Positions 52,877-64,000 of a stretch of 64,000 nt of DNA are shown in pieces. Under the pieces are notes generated by a model. That model worked only from the letters and a program-made list of their open reading frames with translations, did not search any database and was not told the DNA's origin. Positions within the stretch are counted from its first letter, which is position 1. The number at the start of each line of letters is the position of its first letter. The stretch lies in contig JABCPU010000032.1 in assembly GCA_016800925.1 (NCBI GenBank), forward strand, positions 62,001-126,000, given 5' to 3'. Position numbers and translations under genes: made by a program. The stretch is from Suillus spraguei (lineage: Eukaryota; Basidiomycota; Agaricomycetes; Boletales; Suillaceae).

Positions 52877-55084
52877 CTATGCTGATACTACATCTTCAGG
52901 ATAGTTCTGCATCATACATCTAAGCTCCGTTTCTGGAACCCTCGTCCGAAATTCGATAGCGCAAGGGACATTTGGTATCGTCGCGTTCATGAACCCCATG
53001 TCGTCCTGCGGCTTCGTATGATCCAGACTGAGTTTGAAGGCCCAAAGAATAAGAAGCGAATTGATGAACACTGATCTATAACATTTCAAGTGAGTGGGGA
53101 ATCATGCGCATGGAAAGAACTCTGACCTGTTCGCAACGTGTAGACCTGGGCATACACTGAGAGGAAGGACAATCACAGAAAGTATATCACGCAAGACAGT
53201 GCTTACCGCCGACCAAATCCATATACAAAGAATGTAAGATCGTCTCTCAGGCGACCTTGGTCGTCAATCCAACGCTGGGGCTTGAATGCCTCAGGCTCGG
53301 GATAGATATCTGCATCTCGAGAGATGGCCCTGAGGCGGTGACAATTTGATATCGTATCCATATCTTAAAGGACGTCGACTTACCAGTGGTTGCCGACTAC
53401 CGTAGTTCCAGCGGGAATGCAATAATTTTCCTATCGGCACATGTCGGATTAGCCTGCGGACAACGAATCATTCAGAGAGCACTTGCCCAAATGACATCTT
53501 CAGTCGTTCGGTGAGGCACCCCTGTGGGGTGGATTGTATAAACTTCATGTGCAGGACCGATCAATGAGAAACCCACCTTCAGCAGCCAACGGTCTCCATC
53601 TCAAAGCCTCAGAGATAAAGGCCTCCAGACGAACAAGTGATGGTTTGTCGGCAAAGGTCGGCACTTTGGCAGAGGAATCATTCGATTGACAGCACTACGA
53701 TGGGAAATCAAACTACCTCGCTCCCTTCCGATGACTGCATCAAACTCAGCCTGTACTTTAGCTTGCTCTTCAGGGAAACGTGCGGCCGCCATTAGCACCG
53801 TGCATATTGCCACAGCGGTCTAACCTCCATCTTAGTGTATACACACGGGAAAAGGAAGACGCCTTACTGTTTGTGATCCAGCTCCAAAAAACACACCAGC
53901 AAGAAACGCCATCTCGTTCTCCGTCAAGCCATGGAGACGCTCATTTTCTAGAATGTATTTTGAAAATGACGGGCCGATGTCCTGGTCGCTCTGCTGTGGA
54001 CAACTCAAATATCATGTGAAGACAGGCAAAACAATGCGTACTAATTGCTGTCTCACGCGGTTCAGCTGGCCTGTGTAGAGTTGCCTTGTCCTCTCGAACC
54101 CGTCTCTTAACTCTGGTGCATACCAGGGAAGATATTTGAGCCATGGTATGGAGTCCACCAAGTAAGAGCCATGGCGTAGGACTGGACGGAACACCTTGCC
54201 GATCTGGCGAATCTCTCTGATTTCGGGGTCAGTTTCCGACGTCGGCGCGCTCTTCCCATATGTAAGTTTCATAATCGTCGTTGCAGCATAACTTCCAAAA
54301 ACCTGTAAGTGACACACCTGCACGTAGGGAACCACTTACGATGAAACGTGGTTCTGAAAGTTGTGTGGATCATTGAGAATATTGACGATTACGTTCTTAG
54401 CTTGTGACATTTGCAAAGGCTGATACGCCTCAGCTGATTTGGGCTGGAGATGCGTATGGAGTGCTCTGCACCGTATTGAAAAGTAAGTTGAGGGCAGTGT
54501 GAGCCTTGACAGTATCGCAGCGACGAACCTACGCATTCGACGGAGCCTGTCCCCAGCGTGTGTCAAAATGAGGTCCAATCCGCGTGTAAGAATTTCTCCA
54601 GCAACAAGGCGAGGTCGATCAGCTAGGATTCTACCCTGCTTCTCCATTATATCCATCGCGGCCTGCCACGAAGCGTTGAATATGGGGCCGATCACATATC
54701 ATGGACATTGAACGGACTAACTTTGTATCGACCGATAATCACGATGGTCTGGGTTCCTGAGCGAATAGTAACTAGAGGGCCATACTCATCGATCCACCGT
54801 GCTATAGTGAAAGATGCGCTAATTAGAAATGGGGTAAAATCAGATTACAAGACAGAAGAGGCTAATATGAAACTTCACTTCTGAGGCGGTAGGAAGTGTC
54901 CCTGAAGTCGCCATGTGGGAGGAGAAGGAGGCAGGGAGGATTTACGACGGTCAGCACATATGATTACTCCTATAGCCGCAATGCAAGCTGTAGCACCGAG
55001 AACGAGCTGCGTGTTGTCAAAAATACACAGATCAGGTAATTGTAGCATGAGGGATAAGGAGAGTGGAAAGAGATAGGATGACAT
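52877..55084 (-). CDS. cytochrome P450 monooxygenase
   Basis: About eleven or twelve exons with 45-70 nt introns; stop TAG at 52877-52879. The N-terminus has a membrane anchor (LVLGATACIAAIGVIICA) and a Pro-rich hinge (SLPPSPP). Then DEYGPLVTIRSGTQTIVIIG, C-helix DRLRRMRRALHTHLQ, I-helix FFGAGSQTTAVAI, ExxR in ISEALRWRPLA, PERF-like FKPQRW, and the heme loop FVYGFGRRVCPG (exon junction inside). The C-terminus is VFINSLLILWAFKLSLD. One intron (about 53,501-53,440) uses a GC donor. The I-helix acid before Thr is Gln (GSQTT instead of GSDTT). I chose MSSYLFPLSLSL at 55084; an in-frame ATG at 55141 would add 19 residues. It is ER-bound; the substrate is unknown. Confidence 0.88.
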
Positions 55085-55326
55085 TGAAAGATTCAATTTA
55101 TTTATGTAAAGCACCCATAGGAAGAGACGGGCATTTGTCATACTCCATTACGCGTTAATCAAAAGCAAACCCATGCGAAATGCGGGAACCGGGCAAGATC
55201 CTGAATGATGATCGATGATCAGCCTGCTTATTTGATGGCCCTCGTATTGTGCATTGACTATGAGCATCAACTTTGACGCGTGCAGGGTCGTATGATAATG
55301 ACAATGATGATGGTGATAAGCACTAG

Positions 55327-55401
55327 GTAGTTTTGGGGTATGGTGCAGTTTACACTGTAACTGCACCATACCTCCAAACTACTGAGCCTGGCAGGCTCAG
55401 T
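55327..55401. promoter_or_regulatory. two adjacent hairpins upstream of the P450
   Basis: Hairpin 1 has a perfect 14-bp stem (GGTATGGTGCAGTT, 55337-55350, with 55359-55372) and an 8-base loop. It extends outward to 24-bp arms with two mismatches (55327-55350/55359-55382). Hairpin 2 follows at once: ACTGAGCCT (55381-55389) with AGGCTCAGT (55393-55401) and a 3-base loop. Together they lie about 190-260 bp upstream of the P450 N-terminal exon. Confidence 0.7.
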
Positions 55402-55849
55402 CTTAAAATTTTAAAAAATGGTTTAGGTGAGTCTCTGTCCTCAAACTTACTAACTTAGGCTTTGTACAACATGTATCCACGGTTGAGAATGTGTACGTGC
55501 GGCGTGCGCTCCAGGTTGATAATATAGGTCACGGTGAATCAAATGTTACGAGCTGTGGTGTATGACTCGGAATGCCGGCTGTTGCACCTAGGCCGTTACG
55601 GTAGTTCTATCACAAAATGGCAAAGCTTACTGGGGATGCGTATAGAATCATGCTCCTATCATAATCGGGGCCCGCGGGACAAGTGAATGAATTTGAAAAC
55701 AGAGCGGATGTACAGTGCTGAGCTCTAGCATATTACGGTACGGGTGATCGTGAGACTGTTACATAATAGATTGAAGAGAAGGTGCGAATCACGGCCTGAG
55801 ACGATCATCAACCCGGCATCTCCAAATTGGACACAGCTGGCGAACAAAT
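55402..55849. other. intergenic, no gene seen
   Basis: About 450 bp of spacer between the hairpins and repeat copy 2. Nothing coding is recognised. Confidence 0.4.
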
Positions 55850-56345
55850 TCTTCTATCATGCTACTAGTATGGATTCATGCGGATTATAACGTCCTCACG
55901 GTCTGATACGCATTCCTCGCGTCAATGTAACAGCCGTTCCACGCCTACTTAATGTTGCATCGTCGTATGAAAGGCAAGAATATCACGAGTCTATCTTTAT
56001 TTGTTCCTCGGCTGTTCAAGAACACGCATCATGTCCTCATACAATCTTCATCGTAGATTTCTTCACAATGCGAGGTAAAGTTTTCCCGAATCCATCTTCC
56101 GTCAATGCTATTGCTCTTCAGCGCACCGCTCATTCCATCAGTGCGAAACGATATCTGATACCGTCATGTCTCCCTCGCCAGCAAGCTCACAGGTCTAACG
56201 CCGTGTCTGATATTATCAGCGGAGCCATACCTGTGACCAAACGTACAGGCGCCCATGAACTAGCAGACCTGCCACTCCGCTCTGTGCTGAACGTGTTGTG
56301 GAGGTTAACTGCTTGGTGATCCTTGCTTGGTGCTTCCCGCGTCGC
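55850..56345. repeat. direct repeat R, copy 2
   Basis: Second copy of the sequence at 52,290-52,850, same orientation and roughly 80% alike by eye. It lies between the P450 5' side and the APC15-like gene. Confidence 0.8.
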
Positions 56346-56632
56346 ATTATTACAACAAACAACTATGATTACTCTCTATTCAGAAGTTATTGTTATTTTT
56401 TAAAACGAGGCCTTGAACTCGGTGTATACGACTGTTATGTAGAACTTTGCAGGGCACTGAAGTCTAGATGGATAACGTTAGAGTCGCAAAGTACAGATTG
56501 TATACAGTACCATAAATTAAATGACCCAAATTACTGCCCTGAAGTTGTGAACTCCGAAGTGAAGTAGCCATAGTAGCCATAATACCGAATTCGTCAACGC
56601 AGTCTTCTATCACCACCACCACCACCACCAGA

Positions 56633-57234
56633 ATGCCCATCACATCCCCAACACTCGTTCCCCGCCCTCCAATCATCCCCCTCGTCCTCCCGCGCGCACC
56701 CCAAGTAAACCCATCCCCAATCCCCAAACTCGATCGTTACCCCGGACGCATGGACACCCGACGCGACCTCCAACGCGAAATCGACGACCTCTCAGACGAA
56801 GAAAACGAACTCGAAGATGCAGTACGTACCCGCTCCTAAGCTCATTCCCGACCGAGCACTCCACGCGTGATTCTGAACGCTGTTTCAAAACAGAACTTGG
56901 TGATAAGGAACCGAGGGTTTCAGTGGCTCGTTCCTATTGGGCGGCATACGACGCAGCTGGAGGAGAAGAACGAGGTGGGTGGGTTTGTTTCGGGTTTGTT
57001 GGGCTGTCGTTGATGCTCTTGTAGGCGGAAGATGATTCTGAGGGCTCTGATACGGGCCAATCTGGCGGTGGCCCTTCGATTAACGAGGACGGCGAGGAGA
57101 ACGACGATTCAGGAGCTGATCTGGATGCGAGCATGGAAGATATGGATGAGGAGGGTGAGGCGGGGACAGCGAGCGAAGCGGAGGATGTGAATGATATGAC
57201 CGATGATTTTGAAGAGAGGTCCAGCGATGCTTGA
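56633..57234 (+). CDS. APC15/Mnd2-like anaphase-promoting-complex subunit
   Basis: Three exons (56633-56821, 56894-56974, 57025-57234) give 159 aa in one frame with consensus GT-AG introns of 72 and 50 nt. The N-terminal 40 residues are Pro-rich. Then MDTRRDLQREIDDLSDEENE and NLVIRNRGFQWLVPIGRHTT, which fits the Apc15 core (a helix followed by a G..WL.P.G..kT motif). The tail is strongly acidic (GEENDDSGADLDASMEDMDE). In yeast and vertebrates this subunit helps release the mitotic checkpoint complex from the APC/C in the nucleus. Assignment rests on one short motif plus the acidic tail. It is convergent with creC across 248 bp. Confidence 0.6.
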
Positions 57235-57482
57235 TACTCCACACACGTCAAGTCAGGCCAGGGCAGAGAAAGACGATAAAATTATAGGTGGTATCGATAA
57301 TCTTGGTACGTGTACATGCGAGATCTACATTGACAGATATACATAATCCACAAATAAGTTAGACCCTTATCGCTTATCTCCACTTCCCAATGACGCCGAA
57401 GTTGAACCATCGCGAAATCGTCGTCATAAAGGTCAACTACCGCAAGATCAAATCGAACCACCACGAACCCATTTTCAAGGCA
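57235..57482. other. convergent intergenic region
   Basis: 248 bp between the stop codons of the APC15-like gene (+) and creC (-). Presumed overlapping 3' UTRs; no other feature. Confidence 0.5.
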
Positions 57483-59721
57483 CTACCCCTGAAAATCCGT
57501 GGCAGACAACGTCCCGCGCGTATGTCTTCTCCTAGGGCCTGCCATGACAAGTGGCCGTACCCATAATCGGACGTGACCCGCTTTTGACGCTGTTATGAGC
57601 GCCCGGGACAGGAAGGCAAGGGATGTGAGGAGGTCGGAGTCGAGTTGTTTTACCTGCCATGTGTTATGTGTCAGTCAATTGAATTTGCAATGGGATATCA
57701 TGCAGGAAAACAGAAAGAGACAATCCAGGAGAAACTGAAGAGGAAAGGAAGACTGACCAATACAGGTTGTACAGTCGACACCTCATTCCTCGAAGGCGCA
57801 GGGTGATATCGCGGTGCAGATAGTTGGATCGTCGATCCCGTACCGCGTCGGTAAGCGAGCGAAATGCTAGATGACATCGATATACGTGGATGGTGTGCTC
57901 CAAGGAGTTTGGGACGATGAAGAGCGCCAGAGGAAAAGTCCCACTGTCAGCATTTAGATGAGTTGGGTGATCAGGCGATAGAAATGAACGCACGAGAATG
58001 AGCTTGTTGTCCTCTCCTACGCTACCGAAGCGGTATGTCCGTCCATCGCAGCGGGATTCGTCGAAAGCGACGGATGAGACGAATGAGGAGTGTCCCTGAC
58101 ATCGTGCAACGACTCGTTGTTCCCAAGGGGAGAAAATAGTGAGGAGGTCGTCTTGGCCACCGGTCTGGTTGAGGATAGACAATCAAAGATGTTCATTGAA
58201 TTGTGAACGTGGAGTGAAACGCACAAGGATGAAGCGCCCGTCAGGAGACCATGCGACGCATGTCAGAGAACCGAAATAGGATGCATAACAGTCAACCAGC
58301 CTGAATTAAAGATTAAATACTGTTCAGCAAGCAGAAGAGATAACATACTGCTCTGCAAGGGGATCGATCACCCTCAGACACCCATCCTCTGAAATGGCAG
58401 CTACATATTTGTTATCAGGGGAGAACACAAAGTCTGGCCACAATGAGCCTCCAACGCAAGGATTGAAAACGCTTCACTGACCAACAACACCACGCCGACA
58501 CAGGCGCCAATGGCTTACAGGGTTCTTCGCCACCACGCCCTTCTCTCCTTTCCCGGTTGCTTCTGGATGCCACGGCGGAGGTGTGACAAACATGGTTGAC
58601 AGGGGATCCCATTCACCACTTATGGGAGATACATGATGTGCGTTGATAGTTATATGAGGGGTATTTGTGAGTCCATTTGGAACACTAGCAGTGAACAATC
58701 CGTCCTCGCGTTCTTTGTCGTAGACGATTATGGTTCCATCTGCATGGGAGACGAGAAAGAGGGTTTGGGAGGAAGGGACCCAACGGACAGCTGTGCATAT
58801 GGAGGAGGAGATAGTGCCCTTCGATTTGGATGTCAGATGCGTTTAGAATAGAAGTGGGATTGACTACCTGTTTGTTAAGCCGGCAGTAGCGGCTTGACAT
58901 TGGGTCTAGTTGATTGCTATGAGTAAATGAATAGGGTGTGAGATGAGGTGCATACCGAACCATATGAGGTCGCCTGTGTTGAATCCTAGGATAACATCTA
59001 GTCGTTCTGAGGATGCGGTTAAAGGGTTTACGTCGTGACAAGTTGGGTGTGCAGAGAAGCTAATCCTTGTTAGCGGTTCCTAGTAGAATGATGGAGCGTT
59101 TTGCGCAGCCAAGGACTAGCTGACGCACCTTAGCTTTGGCGCCTGCCTCGATCCACAAGAACGCCTTGCCGGTATTATAGAACAAGAATGTAACCTCGCC
59201 TTGCTTTGCTGCAAGTGTCTTGCTGAGACCTTCGGCGCTTTGGAGACGTGTGATGAATGTGGAGGATGTGGTGCGCATATTGTGCTTTGGGCGTGATATG
59301 TGTGGTTTCTTTTTACTTGCTGAGATGGAAGGGTGGGAGAAAGCTTGTACTGCTGGTGCTCTGCTGAGAGGTCTGGAGTGGCTGCTACATCTGGAGATGA
59401 AAAGCTGTCTTCTGGGGTATCGCTGGATGACATGCTCCGTTCCTCCAGTAACGGGCGCTCCTTTACCACAGCCTCCTTGTCCTTGTCTTTATCCTTTTCC
59501 TTGTCCTTTTTAAGATCCTTTGTTAGATTTGCACCAAGAAACTGAGCGAGACCTGGGGACGCTGGTTGCTTTGGTGGAAAGCGAACTGTGACGGATGAAA
59601 GGCGAGTCTGGTAGATGAGTTGTGGTGCGGTAGAAGAATGAATTGGAAGTTGGGGAGGTTTATGTTCTTCAGTGACAGAGTAGACGCCCTCAGGAGCCAC
59701 GAATGCGCTATCACTCTCCAT
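57483..59721 (-). CDS. creC: CreC/WDR20-type WD40 protein (carbon catabolite repression)
   Basis: Multi-exon. The N-terminal exon (ATG 59719-59721, [20 protein letters not shown]) is low-complexity with a [12 protein letters not shown] run. The conserved body follows: [37 protein letters not shown], then [18 protein letters not shown] and [19 protein letters not shown]. Next come [42 protein letters not shown] and [20 protein letters not shown]. It ends [20 protein letters not shown] and [15 protein letters not shown]. CreC binds and stabilises the deubiquitinase CreB in Aspergillus; WDR20 does so for USP12/46 in animals. Between about 59,330 and 59,460 the frame changes. A non-consensus intron (GTTACT...CTCCAG) or a one-base deletion would explain this. 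Confidence 0.88.
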
Positions 59722-60143
59722 GGATCCTGATGAGAAGGTGTTACAGCAAAGCTTAAGCTTAGCCTACATTGGGTATGGCCTTGAGAATTAAAGTTCCTAC
59801 GTGTCTTTCCGGCATCGCCTCAAAAATATCATCCCCGCTAGTGCATAATACGCTAGTGGAACGTTACATGATAAAGACTACGCTACTGACTAGACAATAT
59901 TATCCTTTGTGTAAGTCAAAACCAATGGAAGACTATTGGTTCAAGCAGAGGTTAAAGCAATTGCGGGTCTAGGTCCGATGGATAATATAACCCCATTTGG
60001 TATCAAACTCATTCTTATGGATCATCATTAGAACTTTCGGCCCCCCACCGGCTAACTGAGTAGCACAATGTTAATATTGTCAAGTTGTTAGCCTACTTTA
60101 CCGTAATCTACGGATCTTGTTTTCTCCCTAACGCCCATACCCA
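59722..60143. promoter_or_regulatory. bidirectional promoter region creC / E1-beta
   Basis: 422 bp between the divergent start codons. A CT-rich tract (TTGTTTTCTCCCTAACGCCC) directly precedes the E1-beta ATG, as is common in fungal promoters. No TATA box is convincing on either side. Confidence 0.5.
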
Positions 60144-61824
60144 ATGCTCGCTCGTCGTCTGCGGTCTACACTTCCTCTATTCGTAAGTCTCTCTTTCAAC
60201 CTCCAAGACCGTCACAGTGTCACTCATCCAAAATAAGTCCCGTCGATGGCAGACCACAGCGAGTAACAGTGTCGTCGAGCCCCCATCTGCAGGCGGTCAC
60301 TCTTCATCAGTCGCATCTTCTCAGCTTTTCCGCGTCACACGAGAATCTGCTCTCAGAACACCAGGTATATCATGGCAAGACGAAGAATCTGACCATAACA
60401 TTGTCGGCGGCCGTGAGACACGCAAAATGAACCTCTACCAAGCTGTCCGGGATGCCCTCAGGTAACCCTTTTTCTTTACCCAGAACGTGTGCTGACCCAG
60501 AACGTGTGTTGATACCATCAGTATCGCACTTTCAAAGGATGACAGTGCCGTCATATTTGGTGAGGACATAGCATTTGGCGGGGTGTTCAGGTGTACAATG
60601 GTATCCATTACCACATCTTCGTACCTCATCTATCCTCACGTATCAAATAGGGCCTAGCAGAAGAATTTGGTATGTCTCAATCATACACCACGTCGCATGC
60701 ATCACCAATCATGCCGCAGGTCGCGAACGCGTCTTCAATACCCCATTGACAGAGCAAGGTATTGCAGGCTTTGGAATCGGCCTTGCATCTATGGGGCATA
60801 CTGCAATCGCCGAAATTCAGTTCTCTGATTATATATTTCCCGCATTTGATCAGGTTCATCACTTGATCCGAATCTCAAACTTCAAAATTGACACTTAACT
60901 TAGCTCGTGAACGAAGCTGCAAAGTTTCGATACCGTTCAGGTGGACACTTCTCTATTGGCGGGCTAACCGTGCGTACACCGACGATGGCTGTGGGCCATG
61001 GCGGGCTATACCATTCACAGAGCCCTGAAGGGTTCTTCATGGGCGCGTCTGGTCTCAAGGTATCTCCTGTCCCATTATACTGTTGATTCTACGACGAAAT
61101 ACCTAATTAAACCCATTCATCACTAGGTCGTAATCCCCCGCTCCCCAATCCAATGCAAAGGCCTCCTCCTTTCAGCCATCCGCGATCCCAACCCAGTCAT
61201 ATTCATGGAGCCCAAAGTCCTTTATCGTTCAGCAGGTCCGTTCCTCTTCCCCACCTCCTGTGTACAATACATTACTAATTCTACCACAGTCGAACAAGTC
61301 CCAATCGATGACTTCGCCCTCCCCCTTTCCCGCGCCGAAATCCTCATCCCAGGATCTGACTTAACACTCCTAACATGGGGCACCCCCATCTACCACTGTG
61401 AATCTGCTCTCCGTCTCCTCAACTCCCCACCACCTTCACTCGCACCACTAATCCCTTCCTCCCTTCGCAGCGCCAAAGTCGAACTCATCGATCTGCGAAC
61501 GATATTGCCATGGGACGTAGAAACAGTCGTAGAGAGCGTTCGCAGGACAAAGAGGCTCGTTATCGTACACGAGGCAGGTATGACAGGTGGCGTCGGCGGG
61601 AAATTGCCGCCGAAGTTGGAAAGAGGGCCTTTTTGAGGTTAGAGGCGCCTGTGAGGAGGATTACGGGGTGGGAGTGAGTGATGTTTTTATATCCTTTATC
61701 TGCTCTCCGTTCTGATGATCATTTTCCTTGTTATAGCGTCCCAGCTGGGTTGCAGTTTGAGAAGTTTAATATGCCGGACGAAGTTAGGATTTTGGATGGT
61801 ATTATGGAGACGCTCAGTTACTAA
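60144..61824 (+). CDS. BCKDHB: 2-oxoisovalerate dehydrogenase E1-beta (mitochondrial)
   Basis: Nine exons: 60144-60182, 60238-60461, 60522-60600, 60651-60669, 60720-60853, 60904-61059, 61127-61235, 61290-61673 and 61737-61824. The N-terminus [17 protein letters not shown] is an amphipathic mitochondrial presequence. Family blocks: [102 protein letters not shown] and [14 protein letters not shown]. It is the E1 partner that decarboxylates branched-chain 2-oxoacids in the BCKDH complex. Near 61,598-61,601 one base is missing (GGCGGG-AAATT where GG-GAA-ATT is needed). The frame runs to TGA at 61636 unless corrected; the expected C-terminus [20 protein letters not shown] lies in the next frame. 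Confidence 0.93.
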
Positions 61825-62258
61825 TTCCTTGCTGCTGTAGCATAGCAAATGTATATTTAATTAGCACGCATGTATACCTTGATGAGTGTAATACAGACAT
61901 TTTGGGGTGCGGGAGATGTTGAATGCTTCCATGAGCGGTAGGAGTTTTGAAGATGGCAAGTCACCGAATACTTTGTTGCCATGCATTTAGCGTTCAACTG
62001 GAAGCATTTAACTCTATCGAAAGAATCAGAGGCTGCGCTTCAACTAATCGGCGGTGAAGAGTAAGCGCTGAGCAAGCGCGATCATTATCACTATCACGGT
62101 GTGCGCAAAGGACATTCGTGAGCGTGCACTAGGCTAAGCACGCTTTGAGTTCCCATAATCTACGTAGATACTGTCCGTGATACTAGAGCACAAACTTTCA
62201 GCATCGCTGCCTTTTGGCGTAACAGTTAAGTGGACGACAGTCTTGGCCAAGTTAAGCC
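61825..62258. other. convergent intergenic region
   Basis: About 430 bp between the E1-beta stop and the truncated 3' end of the WD40/TPR gene. No gene or repeat was recognised. Confidence 0.45.
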
Positions 62259-62439
62259 TTATAGGTGATGAGGAGGGACTCGTGATGTGCAAGCATGAAG
62301 AATATTCGATCTGCGTTCATGTTGAAAGCCAGCATACAAGTACAAAGAGATAAAAGGAATGTCTAGGTAATTGCATAAAAGACCTCCGTGTTTCAACCTG
62401 TCGCTTTCACTAGCTGCTGGGCTGATGACGACATACACC

Positions 62440-64000
62440 CTAGGCCCTTGAATTCTGAGTGAAAGATAGTTGAGGACGGCAGCACGATCGACATGACTGA
62501 AAAGACTCACCAGCGAACCAAAGACGTAAGCCGTTCTTCTGAGCGTCGTCACATTCATCCATCAGTAATCGGTAGTACTCGAGTGCTTCGATGTTACACG
62601 TCCGGACGAGTATAAGACATTTATACTTCTTTACGGTTAACCACAGCGACTCGAGGTCCCACCCGAAAATCTGCAATAGAAAGCAAAGACGCGGTTGAGA
62701 AAAATATCATGTTCAGTCGTGAATTGTATCAACGTACCACCATGAATTCCGTGTACATAGAAAGTCCATCTTTTTGAGGGAACGGTTATCAGCGAAGTCA
62801 TCGACGACTTTGATAGCGGCATCGATGTACTTGATGGCATTTTCGCGAATGTTAGCCTTCGAGGCAGCGAACGCCATTTCAGCATAGAAGTATATCTGGC
62901 GCGCGAAGCGCGGAACAATTAGTCTCGAATTCAAAACAAGAACCAGAATTGATACTTACTTGCACGATTTTACAAGCAACAAGATCGGCATCAGAAGAAA
63001 CCTCAGCCACAACATCAATGCACTTAATTGCTTCTTCATATGCATTTGTATTGAATATTGCAATGGCCTAAATATCGTAGTGAAGCGCGGAACATGTAAG
63101 AAAAAATGTAACCCACCTTGATCAAAAACAGAATATGATGGTTTACTGAATCTCTAGCCGCGAGACTCGACGCGAGATCAAATGCGATGCTCGCTTCCTG
63201 ACTCTGCCCCATTCCGTAGTGGGCAATGCCCTTGAACATATAGCCTATCGACCACTTTTGGATCTCAATGGACTATATCACGATTCAAATCAGTATATCT
63301 TACAAGGGGTTCAGTATTAGATTAGTCGGTGTGACTCACCTCATTTGCATCTTTAAGTGCAGATGCCCATTGGCGTGTGCGTGCATGAACAATTGAACGA
63401 TACCCAAAGCAGGTGTGGCTTCTGGGATTCGTACTGATTTCTCGTGTGAATATCTCCGAAGCCTTGGACAAGTCCCCTCCCATTGTGTATAGTGCAGTGC
63501 GGGCGGTCACGTCCATTTTGGCGGTGAGACTGTAGGTCTGTGGTACGTTTGAATTGTGTTATGGTTATGGGAGTCAATAACGAGAACATACCTTTTCAAT
63601 GACTTTCACTTCAGTCTTCGTCTGAAATCCGCGAGATGAGATGACAAAATTATGAGAATTCAGCGAGAACATACCGACACCAATCCCGTGGGTACTATCC
63701 ATTGTGATACCTTCTGTTCACTGCCTGCACTGAAGAACGAAGCGAAAAACGCGCCGGCAGAGACATCGAGTATGTTGGATTTGGGGAATGGCCAGAGGCG
63801 GAAACTGCCGTCACAAGATGCAGAAGTGATGATGGTATTGGAATCATTAACAGAAATGGCGTTGATTTGTTAATGTGACCATGGAAGGCTTCGATCTCGT
63901 CCCCCTTCGATGCATCCCACACCCGAACGGTAGGATCGTATCTACCACCGCCCGAGAGAAGGTGTGTTCCCTGGTGCGTCCATGTGAGTGTGAACGTGCC
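62440..64000 (-). CDS. WD40/TPR protein, partial (5' end outside window)
   Basis: The minus strand enters from the right edge with a WD40 segment (LLSGGGRYDPTVRVWDASKG, DEIEAFHGH, then ITSASCDGSFRLWPFPKS). It continues into a TPR-like helical array: MDVTARTALYTMGGDLSKAS, RSIVHARTRQWASALKDANE, MFKGIAHYGMGQSQEASIAF, IRENAIKYIDAAIKVVDDFA and FGWDLESLWLTVKKYKC. Small introns of about 50-60 nt separate the TPR exons. A single missing base after FHGHIN (about 63,865-63,875) breaks the WD40 frame. The C-terminus stops after GLRLWFAG, where related proteins I remember continue, so this copy may be truncated. Such WD40-TPR proteins are expanded in Boletales; function is unknown. Confidence 0.65.

Noticed and set aside
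62205..62245. Possible tRNA near TTTTGGCGTAACAGTTAAG
   Set aside because: No acceptor stem or TPsiC loop can be formed around it.

Overview
This is a repeat-rich window from a filamentous fungus, almost certainly an Agaricomycete. The evidence is short GT-AG introns of about 45-80 nt, KDZ transposons with CxC2 cysteine clusters, chromodomain-bearing Ty3/Gypsy elements, and a creC-type carbon-regulation gene. The P450 and the WD40/TPR protein at the right end resemble families I remember from Boletales; that placement is inference.

Layout. 1-9.2 kb is a graveyard of at least three LTR families (here called A, B and C) plus a minus-strand Gypsy pol relic. 9.6-17.6 kb is a complete but inactivated Ty3/Gypsy chromovirus (LTR family A). 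It has 477-bp LTRs, the TSD TAGAA, gag, protease, RT, RNase H, integrase, chromodomain and an extra 3' zinc-knuckle ORF. It sits inside the 5' LTR of a second element of the same family (gag at 17.8 kb) and is itself hit by a solo LTR at 14.7 kb. Both elements carry a Tf1-type self-priming signature. 18.5-23 kb holds intron-bearing fragments of host genes: a histidine phosphatase, SEC23 and an adenylation-thiolation synthetase. 23.7-29.2 kb is a broken minus-strand gene with C2H2/OrsD-like fingers and a tyrosine-recombinase-like C-terminus.

30-44 kb: two GC-rich minisatellite blocks of the same family flank a 10-kb cassette. The cassette holds a KDZ transposase (CxC2 type) and four companion genes of unknown function. 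43.9-48.2 kb is a second, minus-strand KDZ gene broken by a hAT-type MITE and a family-C solo LTR. 48.4-51 kb holds an unrecognised gene relic hit by a 5'-truncated LINE.

From about 52.8 kb the window becomes ordinary gene space: a multi-exon cytochrome P450 (-), an APC15/Mnd2-like gene (+), creC (WD40 partner of the CreB deubiquitinase, -), the beta subunit of branched-chain 2-oxoacid dehydrogenase (+), and a WD40/TPR gene (-) running off the right edge. creC and the E1-beta gene are divergent across a 422-bp intergenic region. E1-beta and the WD40/TPR gene each carry one apparent single-base deletion, which may be assembly error.

No tRNA, rRNA or CRISPR was seen. All identities come from reading translations and motifs; no database search was run, and percentages are hand counts.
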